Source: Glutamicibacter uratoxydans (GTDB taxonomy: Bacteria; Actinomycetota; Actinomycetes; Actinomycetales; Micrococcaceae). From it: a stretch of 64,000 nucleotides of DNA. The number at the start of each line of letters is the position of its first letter. Within the stretch, counting starts at the first letter, position 1. The stretch spans positions 1-64,000 of the forward strand of contig NZ_BJNY01000015.1 in NCBI RefSeq assembly GCF_006539925.1. The letters are read 5' to 3'. Made by a program: the position numbers and the translations under genes. Of the stretch, positions 54,701-63,435 are shown piece after piece. The notes beneath the pieces are model-generated. The model was not told the DNA's origin. It saw only the letters and a list, made by a program, of their open reading frames with translations, and did not search any database.

Positions 54701-56561
54701 CGACCTTCAGGCCCATGTCATAGATGAAGCGCTGGCCGATGCCCTCTGGGTTCAGCTCGTAGGGGCGCTCGTCCACAACTTCCAGTCCCAGGTCCTGCAG
54801 CACCGGAAGGATGCGCGAGAGCAGCAGCGGGCGGTCGACGTAGATCTTCATGCGCTTGGAAACCAGTGCATCTTCGTCGTCGGTGCGCGGGTTGTAGAAG
54901 GAGACGACAGGGCCGTGGGCGGCCGATTCCTCATCCAGTTCGGCCAGCAGCTCGATGTCGCTCAGTGCATCGTCGATCTCGAACTGGACCTTGTAGGAGG
55001 CTGGGAAGGCCTCGGCCCACATGCTGGTCAGCGAGTTGGCCTCGCCCAGTTCAAGGTTGGCGCGTGCGGTGTCCACGATGGCTTCGGACCAGGAGCGCAC
55101 TGCGGTGGCAATGCGGTCTTCCAGGGCCTTGCGGTCCACCACCGGGGCCAGACCGTGGCGCTGCAGGCGCAGGCGGTAGAACAGGCGGACCAGCGAGCCG
55201 GAGCCCAGCTGTGCTTCGTACTCTACGGATTCTGCGTTGAAGGTGTTCTGCAGCTCCTGCTCGACGCGGTAGCGCACCGCGGTGGAGAAGCGGTCGCGCG
55301 GGATGTAGACCATCGCAGTCACGAAGCGGCCGTAGTCATCGGTGCGCAGGAAGACCGAGGTGCGGCGGCGTTCCTGCAGGCGCAGGATGCCCAGGGCTGC
55401 TTCGGTCAGGTCCTCGACGCTGATCTGGAACATTTCATCGCGCGGGTAGGTTTCAAGGATCGTGGTGATGTCCTTGCCCGAGTGCGAGTTGGGTGCGAAG
55501 CCGGTGGACTTGAGCACCGCAGCAGCCTTCTCGCGGGCCACTGGTACGGTGTCCACACTCGAGGTGTACATGCTGGAGGAGAATAGGCCGATGAAGCGGC
55601 GTTCACCGTTGACCTCGCCGTTAGCGTCGAAGCTCTTGACGCCCACGTAGTCCAAGTACACGCCGCGGTGCACGGTGGAGCGGGAGTTCGCCTTGGTAAC
55701 GATCAGTGCGCGCTTGTCGCGGGCCGTGATGCGGCCGCGCTTGGTCAGATGCTGCGGGCCCTGGTTTTCCAGGTCGCGCATCAGGCCCAGTCCAGTGCCT
55801 TCGTTGGGCACCAAGACGTCTTCGCCGTTGACGGTCTGCAGGTCGTACTGGCGGTAGCCGAGGAAGGTGAACTTGTCGTCGGCCATCCATTCGAGCAGCT
55901 GCACTGCCTGGTCCAGCTCGGCGATCTCGCCGGCATTGGCGGTCTGCGGCAGGCTCTGGGCAATCTCGCGTGCCTGGTCGAGCATGGCGGCCCAGTCGGT
56001 GACTGCAACACGCACGTCGTTGAGCACCTTGTGCAGGGTGGAGATGATCTCTTCTGCCTGCGCATCGTTCAGCTCGCGGGCGAGTTCAACGGAGATCCAA
56101 GACTCGACCTTGGTCAGCGAATTGGTCGAAGTCAAGGTGCTCAGGTCGGCCAGCGCAGCGGTGTCTCCGCTGGCAACATGCTGGGTGCCGGTGAAGCTCA
56201 GTTGGGAGATCTCGCCGTTGGCGCGGTCGCGCGCGACCACGAACGTTGGGTGGACAACCAGCTGGATTGGGGCCTTGAGCTGGACCAGCGCGGCGGTCAC
56301 GGAGTCAACCAAGAATGGCATGTCATCGGTGACGATGTTAACTACCGAAACACCGGCATGACCGGTGATGGCGACGTTTGCTGTATCTGCTTCGCGCTGA
56401 TAACCAATTTCCAGATGGGCGGCGACACGCGATTGGAGTTCGTCTGGCCGATAAGCCGCAACGTCCTCCTTCGCGATCTGGCCGTAGTACTCGCTCACCA
56501 AGGATGGGGTGAGAGTCGCATCCATGAATGATTCAGACATGCTGGATTCCGACGAGTTCAA
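51726..56561 (-). CDS. gdh: NAD-specific glutamate dehydrogenase (180-kDa class)
   Basis: Catabolic enzyme converting glutamate to 2-oxoglutarate and ammonia with NAD+. The 1611 residues fit the large class. An N-terminal part of about 650 residues contains ACT-like regulatory regions (NIVTDDMPFLVDSVTAAL). The central catalytic domain has SDRREDFRTEVLGLVKAQ, VPTGAKGGFYAKQLP with the catalytic lysine region, GDMSGDVFGNGL and the Rossmann VVGEGGNLGMTQ. A helical C-terminal region follows. The start is TTG 56561, supported by a perfectly spaced GGAGG; ATG 56540 has no such site. It is followed at once by a histidine kinase. Confidence 0.95.
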   Translation of the reverse strand: MNSSESSMSESFMDATLTPSLVSEYYGQIAKEDVAAYRPDELQSRVAAHLEIGYQREADTANVAITGHAGVSVVNIVTDDMPFLVDSVTAALVQLKAPIQLVVHPTFVVARDRANGEISQLSFTGTQHVASGDTAALADLSTLTSTNSLTKVESWISVELARELNDAQAEEIISTLHKVLNDVRVAVTDWAAMLDQAREIAQSLPQTANAGEIAELDQAVQLLEWMADDKFTFLGYRQYDLQTVNGEDVLVPNEGTGLGLMRDLENQGPQHLTKRGRITARDKRALIVTKANSRSTVHRGVYLDYVGVKSFDANGEVNGERRFIGLFSSSMYTSSVDTVPVAREKAAAVLKSTGFAPNSHSGKDITTILETYPRDEMFQISVEDLTEAALGILRLQERRRTSVFLRTDDYGRFVTAMVYIPRDRFSTAVRYRVEQELQNTFNAESVEYEAQLGSGSLVRLFYRLRLQRHGLAPVVDRKALEDRIATAVRSWSEAIVDTARANLELGEANSLTSMWAEAFPASYKVQFEIDDALSDIELLAELDEESAAHGPVVSFYNPRTDDEDALVSKRMKIYVDRPLLLSRILPVLQDLGLEVVDERPYELNPEGIGQRFIYDMGLKVDESIDFDAVQDKLAAAYAAVVRNAAESDKLNALVLREGLDWEEVAMLRGYAHYLLQLGVPNSTGFIANALVNNADVTHGIVALFHATFDPQLSAEQSEASRAAAHEQIAQALEAVPTLDADTLLRRIVKVIEATKRTNYYAQGHQALAFKLAPEEIDFAPFPRPKHELWVYSPRIEGTHFRFGAVARGGLRWSDRREDFRTEVLGLVKAQMVKNSVIVPTGAKGGFYAKQLPNPAVDRGAWMEEGKAAYRIFIRTLLELTDNLVADENGEHVESPKNVVRRDGDDTYLVVAADKGTASFSDIANSISEEKGHWLGDAFASGGSVGYDHKGMGITARGAWESVKRHFFELGIDTQSEEFTAVGVGDMSGDVFGNGLRRTKTVKLVAAFDHRDIFLDPNPNPAVAFDERERLYFTPRSSWADYNPELISAGGGVYSRSLKSVPVSPEVREVLGLDASVTAMSPNELLKAILSAPVDLLYNGGIGTYVKSSAETNGQVGDRANDAIRVDGADLRVKVVGEGGNLGMTQLGRIEAARKGVLLNTDAIDNSAGVDTSDREVNIKIFVDRQIKAGNIDPAERKDFLLAMTDTVGDLVLQTNFNQNVLLLNEKHAALTWAPAYERLMQWLEEHADLNRALEFLPTAEQLDERRAAGEAMTAPELSVLAAYAKIQLAHALTESDLAEDPYFAKTMHRYFPPRLVERFGTQLQSHPLRKEIIATVIANDVVNIGGITYVFRAMEETGASELQIAKVFCALREVYRFDAQFEAINAQPAGTDVEYWGRQHHDMRRLLDRATRWFINRVDQELLVSQAVERYEAIVTQLREELPSLLRGNDQERFQQWHADAMEKGIGERRASMWASQFESYALLDVADLVQRRQDDVAKVSETYFVLYDMFQVDNLLNRITNLPRSDRWQALARAAMRDDLYTTIIDMTANVLDVEGEFATADERVAAWEEANAANLDRAKAMFAEVNSLERDDMASLSVALRLLRSIVRR

Positions 56562-56568
56562 GTGAACG

Positions 56569-56573
56569 CCTCC
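56569..56573 (-). promoter_or_regulatory. Ribosome-binding site deciding the gdh start
   Basis: GGAGG on the minus strand is seven bases before TTG 56561, the optimal spacing, and is 28 bases from the next ATG. It argues for a TTG start. Confidence 0.65.
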
Positions 56574-56590
56574 AAGAACGATGTTCGATC

Positions 56591-56610
56591 GGCCCGCGCC
56601 GTTGCGGGCC
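56591..56610 (-). terminator. Small GC hairpin after the CpaE-like gene
   Basis: A 7-bp perfect GC stem (56591-56597 with 56604-56610) with a 6-base loop lies between the CpaE-like gene and gdh. There is no T-run on the minus strand, so termination is only possible. Confidence 0.35.
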
Positions 56611-56651
56611 TATAGTTTTATCCACATTACATGTTTTCAAAGACTCGTTGT

Positions 56652-57899
56652 TCACCGGCTCCGCTCAAATCGACGGCTTGCCCCCTTTCGGGAAGAATCC
56701 GTAGATTTAATGCCAGCTAGTTGCCGGATTGAGGCGCGAAGTGAACTTTTTGGAGCGATCTCTAACAGTGGGCTTCCTGCCAAGATTGCAGCACTGCAGA
56801 CCGCGTTGTCATTGGGCAAGAAGCCAACGATTAAGTGCGTTGGCCCAAAGCGCTCCCAAGCCTCTTCAACGCGGCGCTTCGGACTGCGTCCAGAGTTGGC
56901 CACTGCGACCTTGTTGAATATGATTTTCACCTCAATCCCAGGAACCCTTTCCTCCAGCTCGTCCAATGCCCTGATGGCGCGCGGAATTCCCAGGCTGTCG
57001 GCCGCGACCACCATAAATATCTCGTCTGCGCACTGCAGCATTTCTACTGTGACTGCGTTGCGCTGCGGCGCTTGGGTATCGAAGCTCAGCTGCTCGTCTA
57101 GTTCAATGCACGCGGCGACATCCACGACCACCATGTCGTGGTGGCTGCGCAGTGCTTGAATGGCGCGGCGCAGCGCCGCGGCGCGTACTTCCGGCCATCG
57201 GCTGGCACGAGGGATGCCGGTGGCAACCTGGATCACGAAGCCGCCAACTTGGACAGCCATGCAGGCAGCCTTGAGCCTTGCAGGATCGGCGGCGCCGGAA
57301 TCTGCAACACGGCAGATCTGCGCAATGGAGGCTGATTCGTCCATCAAGCCCAGCTGGATGGCGATAGACGCGGCGTAGGTGTCGGCATCCACGATGACGA
57401 CCGATTGCCCCTGTGCCGCTGCCTCAACCGCATAGTTCAAGGCGAGGGTGCTGCGGCCGGGCGAGCCTGAGGCACCCCAAAAGCAGACCATCCGCCCTTG
57501 ATGTTCCTGGGCCTGCCGAGTCTGGGCGCTGGCCGCGTCGTGCGCGAGGTCATGATGTCCGTGCAGGAATTCTTGGGCGTGAAGGATCCGCGCTTCTAAA
57601 TCGATCATGCTGATGTTGTCTGCAACCTCGATCAGGCCTGATTCTGCTGTTTGCTCCTGTGGGTCGGCATCACGCAAAACCACCACTGTACGTTGAAGCT
57701 TCAGGTCATCGAGCTGCTCCGGCGGCGGCACTAGGCTTCGCTGAGCAATGAGCAGCACATCAACTGCTTCCACAGTACAGACGGCTATTGCTTCGGGGAC
57801 TTCATCGCAGACGCGCACGACGATCAGTTCTCCACGATATCCCTCGACCTCGCGCACCAGATGTTCTTCACGTCCCAGTATCACCACCGTCAGGCTCAT
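56652..57899 (-). CDS. CpaE/MinD-like ATPase with altered Walker A
   Basis: A 415-residue P-loop protein of the ParA/MinD class. An N-terminal receiver-like region (about 1-130) comes first, as in CpaE proteins of pilus systems. The P-loop region reads WGASGSPGRSTLALN, with Arg where most ATPases have the essential Lys and no deviant-type Lys at the front. VVIVDADTY and VVVDVAACIE are the later Walker-type strands, and FNKVAVANSG follows. Similar GRS/GRT loops occur in related actinobacterial proteins. It overlaps the SAF gene by an ATGA junction. No tad pilus genes follow, so its role is unknown; septum or chromosome positioning is possible. Confidence 0.8.
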   Translation of the reverse strand: MSLTVVILGREEHLVREVEGYRGELIVVRVCDEVPEAIAVCTVEAVDVLLIAQRSLVPPPEQLDDLKLQRTVVVLRDADPQEQTAESGLIEVADNISMIDLEARILHAQEFLHGHHDLAHDAASAQTRQAQEHQGRMVCFWGASGSPGRSTLALNYAVEAAAQGQSVVIVDADTYAASIAIQLGLMDESASIAQICRVADSGAADPARLKAACMAVQVGGFVIQVATGIPRASRWPEVRAAALRRAIQALRSHHDMVVVDVAACIELDEQLSFDTQAPQRNAVTVEMLQCADEIFMVVAADSLGIPRAIRALDELEERVPGIEVKIIFNKVAVANSGRSPKRRVEEAWERFGPTHLIVGFLPNDNAVCSAAILAGSPLLEIAPKSSLRASIRQLAGIKSTDSSRKGASRRFERSR

Positions 57900-58561
57900 G
57901 TCTGGTCCCCGGCAGGATTGTAGATCACCGTCAGCCGCGCGTCGTTGGCCAATGCTTGCAGGAACGATTCCAGTGCATCTGCTTCCACTAAGAGTTCGAG
58001 ATTAGTGCCATTGTTTCCCACAATGCCGCCGGCACGGTCGCTGCGTGCCGAAACCTCAACCATGGTTGCAAGCTGGTCAGGAACGCCATAGGCTGCGCCG
58101 CCCGCTTCACGCTTAGCCACCCAGACATCCACGAATGTCCCCGGGGTGATCGCCTCGCTCAGCCCTGTGGGAAGCTCGATATTGACCGGTCTCCGCGAGC
58201 CCAGCTGGCTGCTGGTGATCGAGGTTTGCGGGATCAGTTCTCCCGCTTCAATAAATGTGTTGGCCCTTGCCTGTTCAAGCTGAGTTTCTTCGACTACCAA
58301 GTAGTGCTGCAGCGAGTCACCGAGCTGCACTTCCTTGGTTTTGAGGTTCTCATGGGTCAGCTGCTCCCCCAGGGTGATATTTGTTGCCGCAACGTAGACT
58401 GAGGTTGTCTCGTTCATTCCCCTGACAAGGAATACAGTTCCGATAACCGATGCAGTGATGAGCGCAGCTCCAAGCGCCAGTCTGGGATCCTTCCAACCAG
58501 GGCGTTTGACTCTCGCTGCAAGCTTGGGAAGCGATTCCTTGGAACGTTGTTCACTGGGCAC
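57896..58561 (-). CDS. SAF-domain membrane protein (CpaB/RcpC-like)
   Basis: About 221 residues with a cytoplasmic start, one membrane helix (LALGAALITASVIGTVFLV) and an extracytoplasmic SAF domain (VYVAATNITLGEQLTHENLKT in part, then AGELIPQTSI). The segment TPGTFVDVWVAKRE follows. SAF proteins near CpaE homologues are periplasmic parts of tad/flp pilus assembly, but no other pilus genes are visible. I prefer GTG 58561, which has GGAGGT seven bases upstream. ATG 58576 would add five residues but has a poorly spaced site. Its stop overlaps the ATPase start. Confidence 0.78.
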   Translation of the reverse strand: MPSEQRSKESLPKLAARVKRPGWKDPRLALGAALITASVIGTVFLVRGMNETTSVYVAATNITLGEQLTHENLKTKEVQLGDSLQHYLVVEETQLEQARANTFIEAGELIPQTSITSSQLGSRRPVNIELPTGLSEAITPGTFVDVWVAKREAGGAAYGVPDQLATMVEVSARSDRAGGIVGNNGTNLELLVEADALESFLQALANDARLTVIYNPAGDQT

Positions 58562-58568
58562 AACCAAC

Positions 58569-58574
58569 ACCTCC
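58569..58574 (-). promoter_or_regulatory. Ribosome-binding site deciding the SAF-gene start
   Basis: GGAGGT on the minus strand is seven bases before GTG 58561. The same bases code for the second and third residues if the upstream ATG 58576 is used. Confidence 0.55.
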
Positions 58575-58647
58575 ATGCCACCGATGCATTTGATGTGAGC
58601 CTACGACAACTTCCATGTGCACGAAAGGCACTTTATCGATCTGTGGA

Positions 58648-59208
58648 TTAAATCCCCTTGGGTATTACGACCCATCCAATGGCGTCCAGCGGTATGACTG
58701 CTTGCTCGCTCACCGCTGAGTCTCGGGCAAATTCGTCGCGCGGATGCACGAGCATGACCAAAAAGTCCTTTCCAACCTGGCCCATCGTCCCTTCGGCCAG
58801 TTCATCGCCGTTGAGGGCGCAAATCTGGACTCGGTTGCGGTCCCGCATGATGCCTCGCAACAGCGTTGGAAGCTTGATCTTCGACCGATTCACGCGGCAT
58901 CGGCGCGTTCCAGCACGCGGTGCGGTAATGCTTAGGCGGCGCAGCGCCTGCAGGTTGATCACCCAATCTGCGGCCTCCGAATCGATACAGAGGTAGCCGT
59001 CGCCGAGTGGGCCGAGCCTTCCCGAAACTTCGAGCTTGGATCCCAGCTGCAGCCGCAGCATTTGTCCGGCCAGTTTTTCTAGACGCTCGGCTAACGTTTC
59101 TGTGGCCTGTTCGGCCCTGATGCTCTGCGTGATTTCTTCGCGAAGCTGCGCAGCGATTTCTCCTTGCAACTGCGATTCCAGATCATCGAATAGAGATTCC
59201 CACCGCAT
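58648..59208 (-). CDS. Conserved-looking hypothetical protein, 186 aa
   Basis: I do not recognise a functional family. The first 55 residues (MRWESLFDDLESQLQ onward) form a charged, probably helical or coiled segment. The rest is beta-rich, with LEVSGRLGPLGDGYLCI, a basic patch (GTRRCRVNRSKIK) and ICALNGDELAEGT, resembling a small Sm- or SH3-like fold, which is a guess. Proteins starting MRW(D/E)xLFxDLE are widespread next to SAF and CpaE-like genes in actinobacteria as far as I recall. The ATG has a TACAGT box six bases upstream and no Shine-Dalgarno. Confidence 0.75.
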   Translation of the reverse strand: MRWESLFDDLESQLQGEIAAQLREEITQSIRAEQATETLAERLEKLAGQMLRLQLGSKLEVSGRLGPLGDGYLCIDSEAADWVINLQALRRLSITAPRAGTRRCRVNRSKIKLPTLLRGIMRDRNRVQICALNGDELAEGTMGQVGKDFLVMLVHPRDEFARDSAVSEQAVIPLDAIGWVVIPKGI

Positions 59209-59214
59209 GTGCCC

Positions 59215-59220
59215 ACTGTA
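59215..59220 (-). promoter_or_regulatory. -10 hexamer for the leaderless 186-aa gene
   Basis: TACAGT on the minus strand is exactly six bases before ATG 59208, the same hexamer and spacing as panB. Confidence 0.5.
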
Positions 59221-59328
59221 CGAGTCAATTCAATTTCTCGAAACCCTCTTCCCTAAATCACACGGAAGTGTCATTATGTGAATCTAACTTTATCAAATTT
59301 GATCAAACATCAGTGAATGAGGTTGTTG

Positions 59329-60057
59329 ATGATGATTACGCAGAGGAAGCTGTTCATCTCCGTCACATTCTGCGGTTCAGCTGCATTTGCCGCCGCCGCA
59401 ATTTCATACTGGTTTTTCAACACCCGGCCAGTTTTCAATCCCGAAGTCTCGGCCACAGACAGCATGCTGCTTCTAGTCCTAGCTGCCGGGCTAGTGCTCT
59501 GCCTGCTGGCCTTGCTGAGAGCATTGCTGGTATTGCTTGTGCGCTGGGCTGCACGCAACCACCATCATCGGCTTCTGCGGGCAGCCCACCGCTGGGCTCC
59601 TGCATTGACACAAGCAGTAGTAGGTACAGCCCTGAGCACCTCGATGCTTTTGGCTAGTTCACCTGCCGCAGCCGCGGCACCACAAAATCTGCAAGCTTCG
59701 TCAATCGACGCCACGTACACCGTCGCGGCAGATCAATCCCAGCAGGCGTCATCGGAGAACTCTTCGCTTCTGCCGACCCCTCGCTGGAGCGCAGAACCGT
59801 TGCCCGTTCAGCTTCCCCGGGTTCTGGGCGCCCCGCACTCCCAGCGGCAGGCACCGGACAAAGCCAGCACGGAAATCATCGTCAAGCCGGGCGACACCTT
59901 GTGGAGCATTGCCGATGCGCAGTTGGGAAGGCAGGCAACGATCGCAGAAATTTCAGCCTTCTGGCCGCGGATCTATGAAGCGAACCGGAAGATCATCGGT
60001 GAAAATCCGGATCGCTTGGAACCAGGAATGGTCTTGCAAGTACCCCACATTGCCTAG
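59329..60057 (+). CDS. LysM-domain membrane protein
   Basis: A 242-residue protein with two N-terminal membrane helices (about 9-30 and 46-72), a basic patch with AARNHHHRLLRAAHR, and a third hydrophobic stretch (about 92-116). A disordered Ala/Ser/Gln/Pro region follows, and then a C-terminal LysM domain from about 188 (IIVKPGDTLWSIADAQLG to GMVLQVPHIA). LysM binds peptidoglycan GlcNAc, so the C-terminus is likely outside the cell. The start at ATG 59329 is fixed by GAGG six bases upstream; ATG 59317 is four codons earlier. It is divergent from the 186-residue gene and cotranscribed with the Rv3235-like gene. Confidence 0.82.
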   Translation: MMITQRKLFISVTFCGSAAFAAAAISYWFFNTRPVFNPEVSATDSMLLLVLAAGLVLCLLALLRALLVLLVRWAARNHHHRLLRAAHRWAPALTQAVVGTALSTSMLLASSPAAAAAPQNLQASSIDATYTVAADQSQQASSENSSLLPTPRWSAEPLPVQLPRVLGAPHSQRQAPDKASTEIIVKPGDTLWSIADAQLGRQATIAEISAFWPRIYEANRKIIGENPDRLEPGMVLQVPHIA

Positions 60058-60121
60058 TGTGAGGCCCTTGCGCAGTGCACCGGGCCGCATGCCGTCCACC
60101 CACTACCTCAGGAGAAGTCCC

Positions 60122-60655
60122 ATGAGCATCGACACCAGCTACCAGGATTTAATCCATGCCGAGTTGGCAGAAGTACAGCCGCAAGCTGAGCAGCCCGAAG
60201 CGCGCTCCAGCCGTTGTCACAACAGATTTGTCCAGGGACGCAACGATGTGCCGTCGCCGGATTGCATTGCTTTTTCAATGGATCACATTTTTCACCGCTG
60301 CGCCACCAGCGACCCGGAGAAGGTTTGCATTATCCGACTCTCACATGCGGTATCGCGGGCAGTCTTCGAGATCATTGCAGGATACCGCAGCGTGTCGCAA
60401 TTGAGCTTCATTATGACTGCTGAGTGCATCAGCAAACTCCGCAATCAGGCCCTCATCGAAACTGACGGCTACAAAATCGACCCGGAACCCGGCACCAGCC
60501 ATGGACGCGTCCAATCGATGCGTCTGCACTCCACCTTGGGCGGTGCGTGGGAGTGCACAGTGATTCTTGGCTTTAAATACCGCGTCCGCGCCGTAGCTCT
60601 TCGAATAGAGCCTTGGCACGGACGGTGGCAGGTGACGGGGCTAGAAATGCTTTAG
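60122..60655 (+). CDS. Rv3235-family protein
   Basis: A 177-residue protein whose C-terminal half resembles the Rv3235/DUF6459 family found beside secA1 in mycobacteria and other actinobacteria. Recognisable parts are [23 protein letters not shown], here given in part as [15 protein letters not shown], then [11 protein letters not shown], and a final strand pair with [15 protein letters not shown]. Its function is unknown. AGGAGAAG lies five bases before the ATG, so the longer frame that opens inside the LysM gene is not used. Its stop codon overlaps the secA stop codon on the other strand. Confidence 0.82.
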   Translation: MSIDTSYQDLIHAELAEVQPQAEQPEARSSRCHNRFVQGRNDVPSPDCIAFSMDHIFHRCATSDPEKVCIIRLSHAVSRAVFEIIAGYRSVSQLSFIMTAECISKLRNQALIETDGYKIDPEPGTSHGRVQSMRLHSTLGGAWECTVILGFKYRVRAVALRIEPWHGRWQVTGLEML

Positions 60656-63303
60656 CGCTTGTTCTTAGCCTTCTTCTTGTTCTTCTGTGGATTAGAAGCA
60701 GGCTCGCGGGTGGTGTTCGCGTGGCCGTCCTCATCCGGACCGGTGTACTGCAAGTTGGTTGCCGGGGCAGGTTCGCTCGGACCGGCCTGGGCAGCTTCCT
60801 CGGCGCCGGTGGGCACCTCAAGGTTGAACAGGGTGCCGATGCTTTCCTCGCGGATGCCTTCCATCATGGTCAGGAACATGGTGTATCCCTCGCGCTGGTA
60901 TTCAACCAGCGGGTCGCGCTGAGCCATGGCGCGAAGGCCGATGCCTTCCTTGAGGTAGTCCATCTCGTAGAGATGCTCCTGCCATTTGCGGCCGATGGTC
61001 GACAGCACTACCCGGCGCTCCAGATCACGCATGACGCCGGAACCGATCTGCTTCTCGCGCAGTTCGTACTGGTACTGCGCGTCGGAAAGGATCTCACGTT
61101 CGAGGAACTGGGCCGAAAGATGGGCAACTCCCCCAGCTTCTTCGGTCACTTCACTCAGGGTGATGCCGATTGGGTACAGCTGCTTCAAGTTCAGCCACAG
61201 CTGCTTCAGATCCCACTCGTCAGGATTTCCAACCTGGGTTGCTTCCACAACCATGGCCTTGACGACATCTTCGAGGAAGTGTCCAACCTTTTCTTGAAGG
61301 TCGTTTCCTTCGAGGATTGCCCGTCGATCAGTGTAGATGGCTTCACGCTGGCGGTTCATCACGTCGTCGTATTTCAGCACGTTCTTGCGCTGCTCGGCGT
61401 TCACGCCTTCAACCTGGGCCTGGGCGGACTCGATAGCTCGGGAGACCATCTTCGACTCCAGCGCAACGTCATCTGGCATTGACGGATTGTTCATGATCCG
61501 CTCAGCCATGCCCGAGTTGAAGCGGCGCATCAAATCATCGGTCATCGACAGGTAGAAACGCGACTCGCCTGGGTCTCCCTGGCGTCCGGCACGACCACGC
61601 AGCTGGTTGTCGATGCGACGTGATTCGTGGCGTTCGGTGCCCAGCACATACAGGCCACCCAGCTCGGCAACCTCGATTGCTTCTTTAGCAACGGTCTTCT
61701 TTGCTTGGGCGAATACTTCGTCCCACTGCTTGTTGTATTCGTCCGCGTGGAGCTCTGCGTCCAGGCCTCGACGCTCCATTTCAGCAACCGCCAAGAACTC
61801 AGCGTTGCCGCCGAGCATGATGTCGGTACCGCGGCCAGCCATGTTGGTGGACACGGTGACCGCATTCTTTCGACCGGCCATGGCGACGACCGAAGCTTCA
61901 CGCGCGTGCTGCTTTGCATTGAGCACTTCGTGGCGGATACCCTTCTTCGCCAACAGTCGGGAAAGGTATTCGCTCTTTTCCACGCTGGTGGTGCCCACGA
62001 GGATCGGCTGGCCAGTCTTGTGGCGCTCGGCGATATCCTCGACCACAGCATTGAACTTGGCGATTTCGTTCTTGTAGATCAAGTCGGCCTGGTCTTGGCG
62101 GATGGCGGGCTTGTTGGTTGGGATTTCCACGACGCCGAGCTTGTAGGTGCCCTGGAACTCCGCGGCTTCGGTCAAGGCAGTACCGGTCATACCGGAAATC
62201 TTGTCGTACATGCGGAAGTAGTTCTGCAGGGTAATGGTCGCCAAGGTCTGGTTTTCAGCCTTGATCGTAACATTTTCCTTGGCTTCGATGGCCTGGTGCA
62301 TGCCTTCGGAGTAGCGGCGGCCTTCTAGTGCGCGGCCGGTGTGCTCGTCCACGATCATGACTTCGCCGTTGACTACAACGTAGTCCTTGTCCTTCTTGAA
62401 AAGTTCCTTCGCCTTGATCGCATTGTTCAAGAACCCGATCAATGGGGTGTTGCTGGCTTCGTAGAGGTTGTCGATGCCCAGGTAGTCTTCTACCTTCTCG
62501 ATGCCTGTTTCGAGCACGCCAACGGTGCGCTTCTTTTCATCAACCTCGTAGTCGTCCTCGCGATCCAGCTTCGCTACGATCTTTGAAAATTCGACGTACC
62601 AGCGGTTGACGTCGCCCGATGCCTGGCCCGAAATAATCAAAGGCGTACGAGCCTCGTCAATCAGGATGGAGTCGACCTCATCGACGATGACGAAGTTATG
62701 TCCGCGCTGAACGAGTTCGTCGCTGCTCCAGGCCATATTGTCGCGCAGGTAGTCGAAGCCGAATTCGTTGTTCGTGCCGTAAGTGATGTCTGCTGCGTAC
62801 TGCTTGCGCCGGGCTGCAGGGTCCATATTGGCCAGGATGCAGCCGCAAGTCAGGCCCAGGAAGCGGAAGACGCGTCCCATCAGGTCCGACTGGTACTGGG
62901 CGAGGAAGTCGTTGGTGGTCACCACATGTACGCCCTTACCAGTCAAGGCATTGAGGTAGGCAGGTGCGGTAGCAACCAGAGTCTTACCTTCACCGGTGCG
63001 CATTTCTGCAATGTTACCCAGGTGCAGTGCGGCGCCGCCCATCAGCTGGACATCGAAGTGGCGCATGCCCAGCACGCGGTCTGCGGCTTCGCGCACGACA
63101 GCGAATGCTTCAGGCAGCAGGGCATCAAGGGACTCGCCGTCTGCCAACCGGGCGCGGAACTTGTCAGTCTCTGACTTCAGCTCCTCATCGGTCAGTGCGC
63201 GAATCTCGTCTTCCAACGTATTGATGGTCTCGGCGTACTTCCGAAGAACCTTGAGGGTCTTCTTATCGCCGGTACGCAGAATACGTTCTAACAATGATGC
63301 CAC
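60652..63303 (-). CDS. secA: Preprotein translocase ATPase SecA
   Basis: The motor that drives unfolded preproteins through SecYEG. The 883 residues have Walker [12 protein letters not shown] near residue 102, [19 protein letters not shown] (DEAD-type Walker B, two-helicase-domain architecture), [13 protein letters not shown] and [13 protein letters not shown]. The helical wing and scaffold end near 830. The C-terminus is a short Lys/Asn-rich tail without the CxCxS zinc site of proteobacterial SecA, usual for actinobacterial SecA1. The GTG start has GGGAG upstream. It is convergent with the Rv3235-family gene, with overlapping stop codons and no terminator between them. Confidence 0.96.
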   Translation of the reverse strand: MASLLERILRTGDKKTLKVLRKYAETINTLEDEIRALTDEELKSETDKFRARLADGESLDALLPEAFAVVREAADRVLGMRHFDVQLMGGAALHLGNIAEMRTGEGKTLVATAPAYLNALTGKGVHVVTTNDFLAQYQSDLMGRVFRFLGLTCGCILANMDPAARRKQYAADITYGTNNEFGFDYLRDNMAWSSDELVQRGHNFVIVDEVDSILIDEARTPLIISGQASGDVNRWYVEFSKIVAKLDREDDYEVDEKKRTVGVLETGIEKVEDYLGIDNLYEASNTPLIGFLNNAIKAKELFKKDKDYVVVNGEVMIVDEHTGRALEGRRYSEGMHQAIEAKENVTIKAENQTLATITLQNYFRMYDKISGMTGTALTEAAEFQGTYKLGVVEIPTNKPAIRQDQADLIYKNEIAKFNAVVEDIAERHKTGQPILVGTTSVEKSEYLSRLLAKKGIRHEVLNAKQHAREASVVAMAGRKNAVTVSTNMAGRGTDIMLGGNAEFLAVAEMERRGLDAELHADEYNKQWDEVFAQAKKTVAKEAIEVAELGGLYVLGTERHESRRIDNQLRGRAGRQGDPGESRFYLSMTDDLMRRFNSGMAERIMNNPSMPDDVALESKMVSRAIESAQAQVEGVNAEQRKNVLKYDDVMNRQREAIYTDRRAILEGNDLQEKVGHFLEDVVKAMVVEATQVGNPDEWDLKQLWLNLKQLYPIGITLSEVTEEAGGVAHLSAQFLEREILSDAQYQYELREKQIGSGVMRDLERRVVLSTIGRKWQEHLYEMDYLKEGIGLRAMAQRDPLVEYQREGYTMFLTMMEGIREESIGTLFNLEVPTGAEEAAQAGPSEPAPATNLQYTGPDEDGHANTTREPASNPQKNKKKAKNKR

Positions 63304-63435
63304 GTGGTAGCTCCCAATATCTCAAGCACAGTAAATCTGGCGTATTTAGTCTACGTGAGGAAAACCGCCACGATGGCTATTTCCCCGTACCTTGCATGGT
63401 TCTTATGGCCAACAAAAACCACTTGAACAGTCGAC

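Noticed and set aside
59909-60121. Longer reading frame for the Rv3235-like protein opening inside the LysM gene
   Set aside because: A strong ribosome site lies directly before ATG 60122, and the extra 71 residues are out-of-frame LysM codons.
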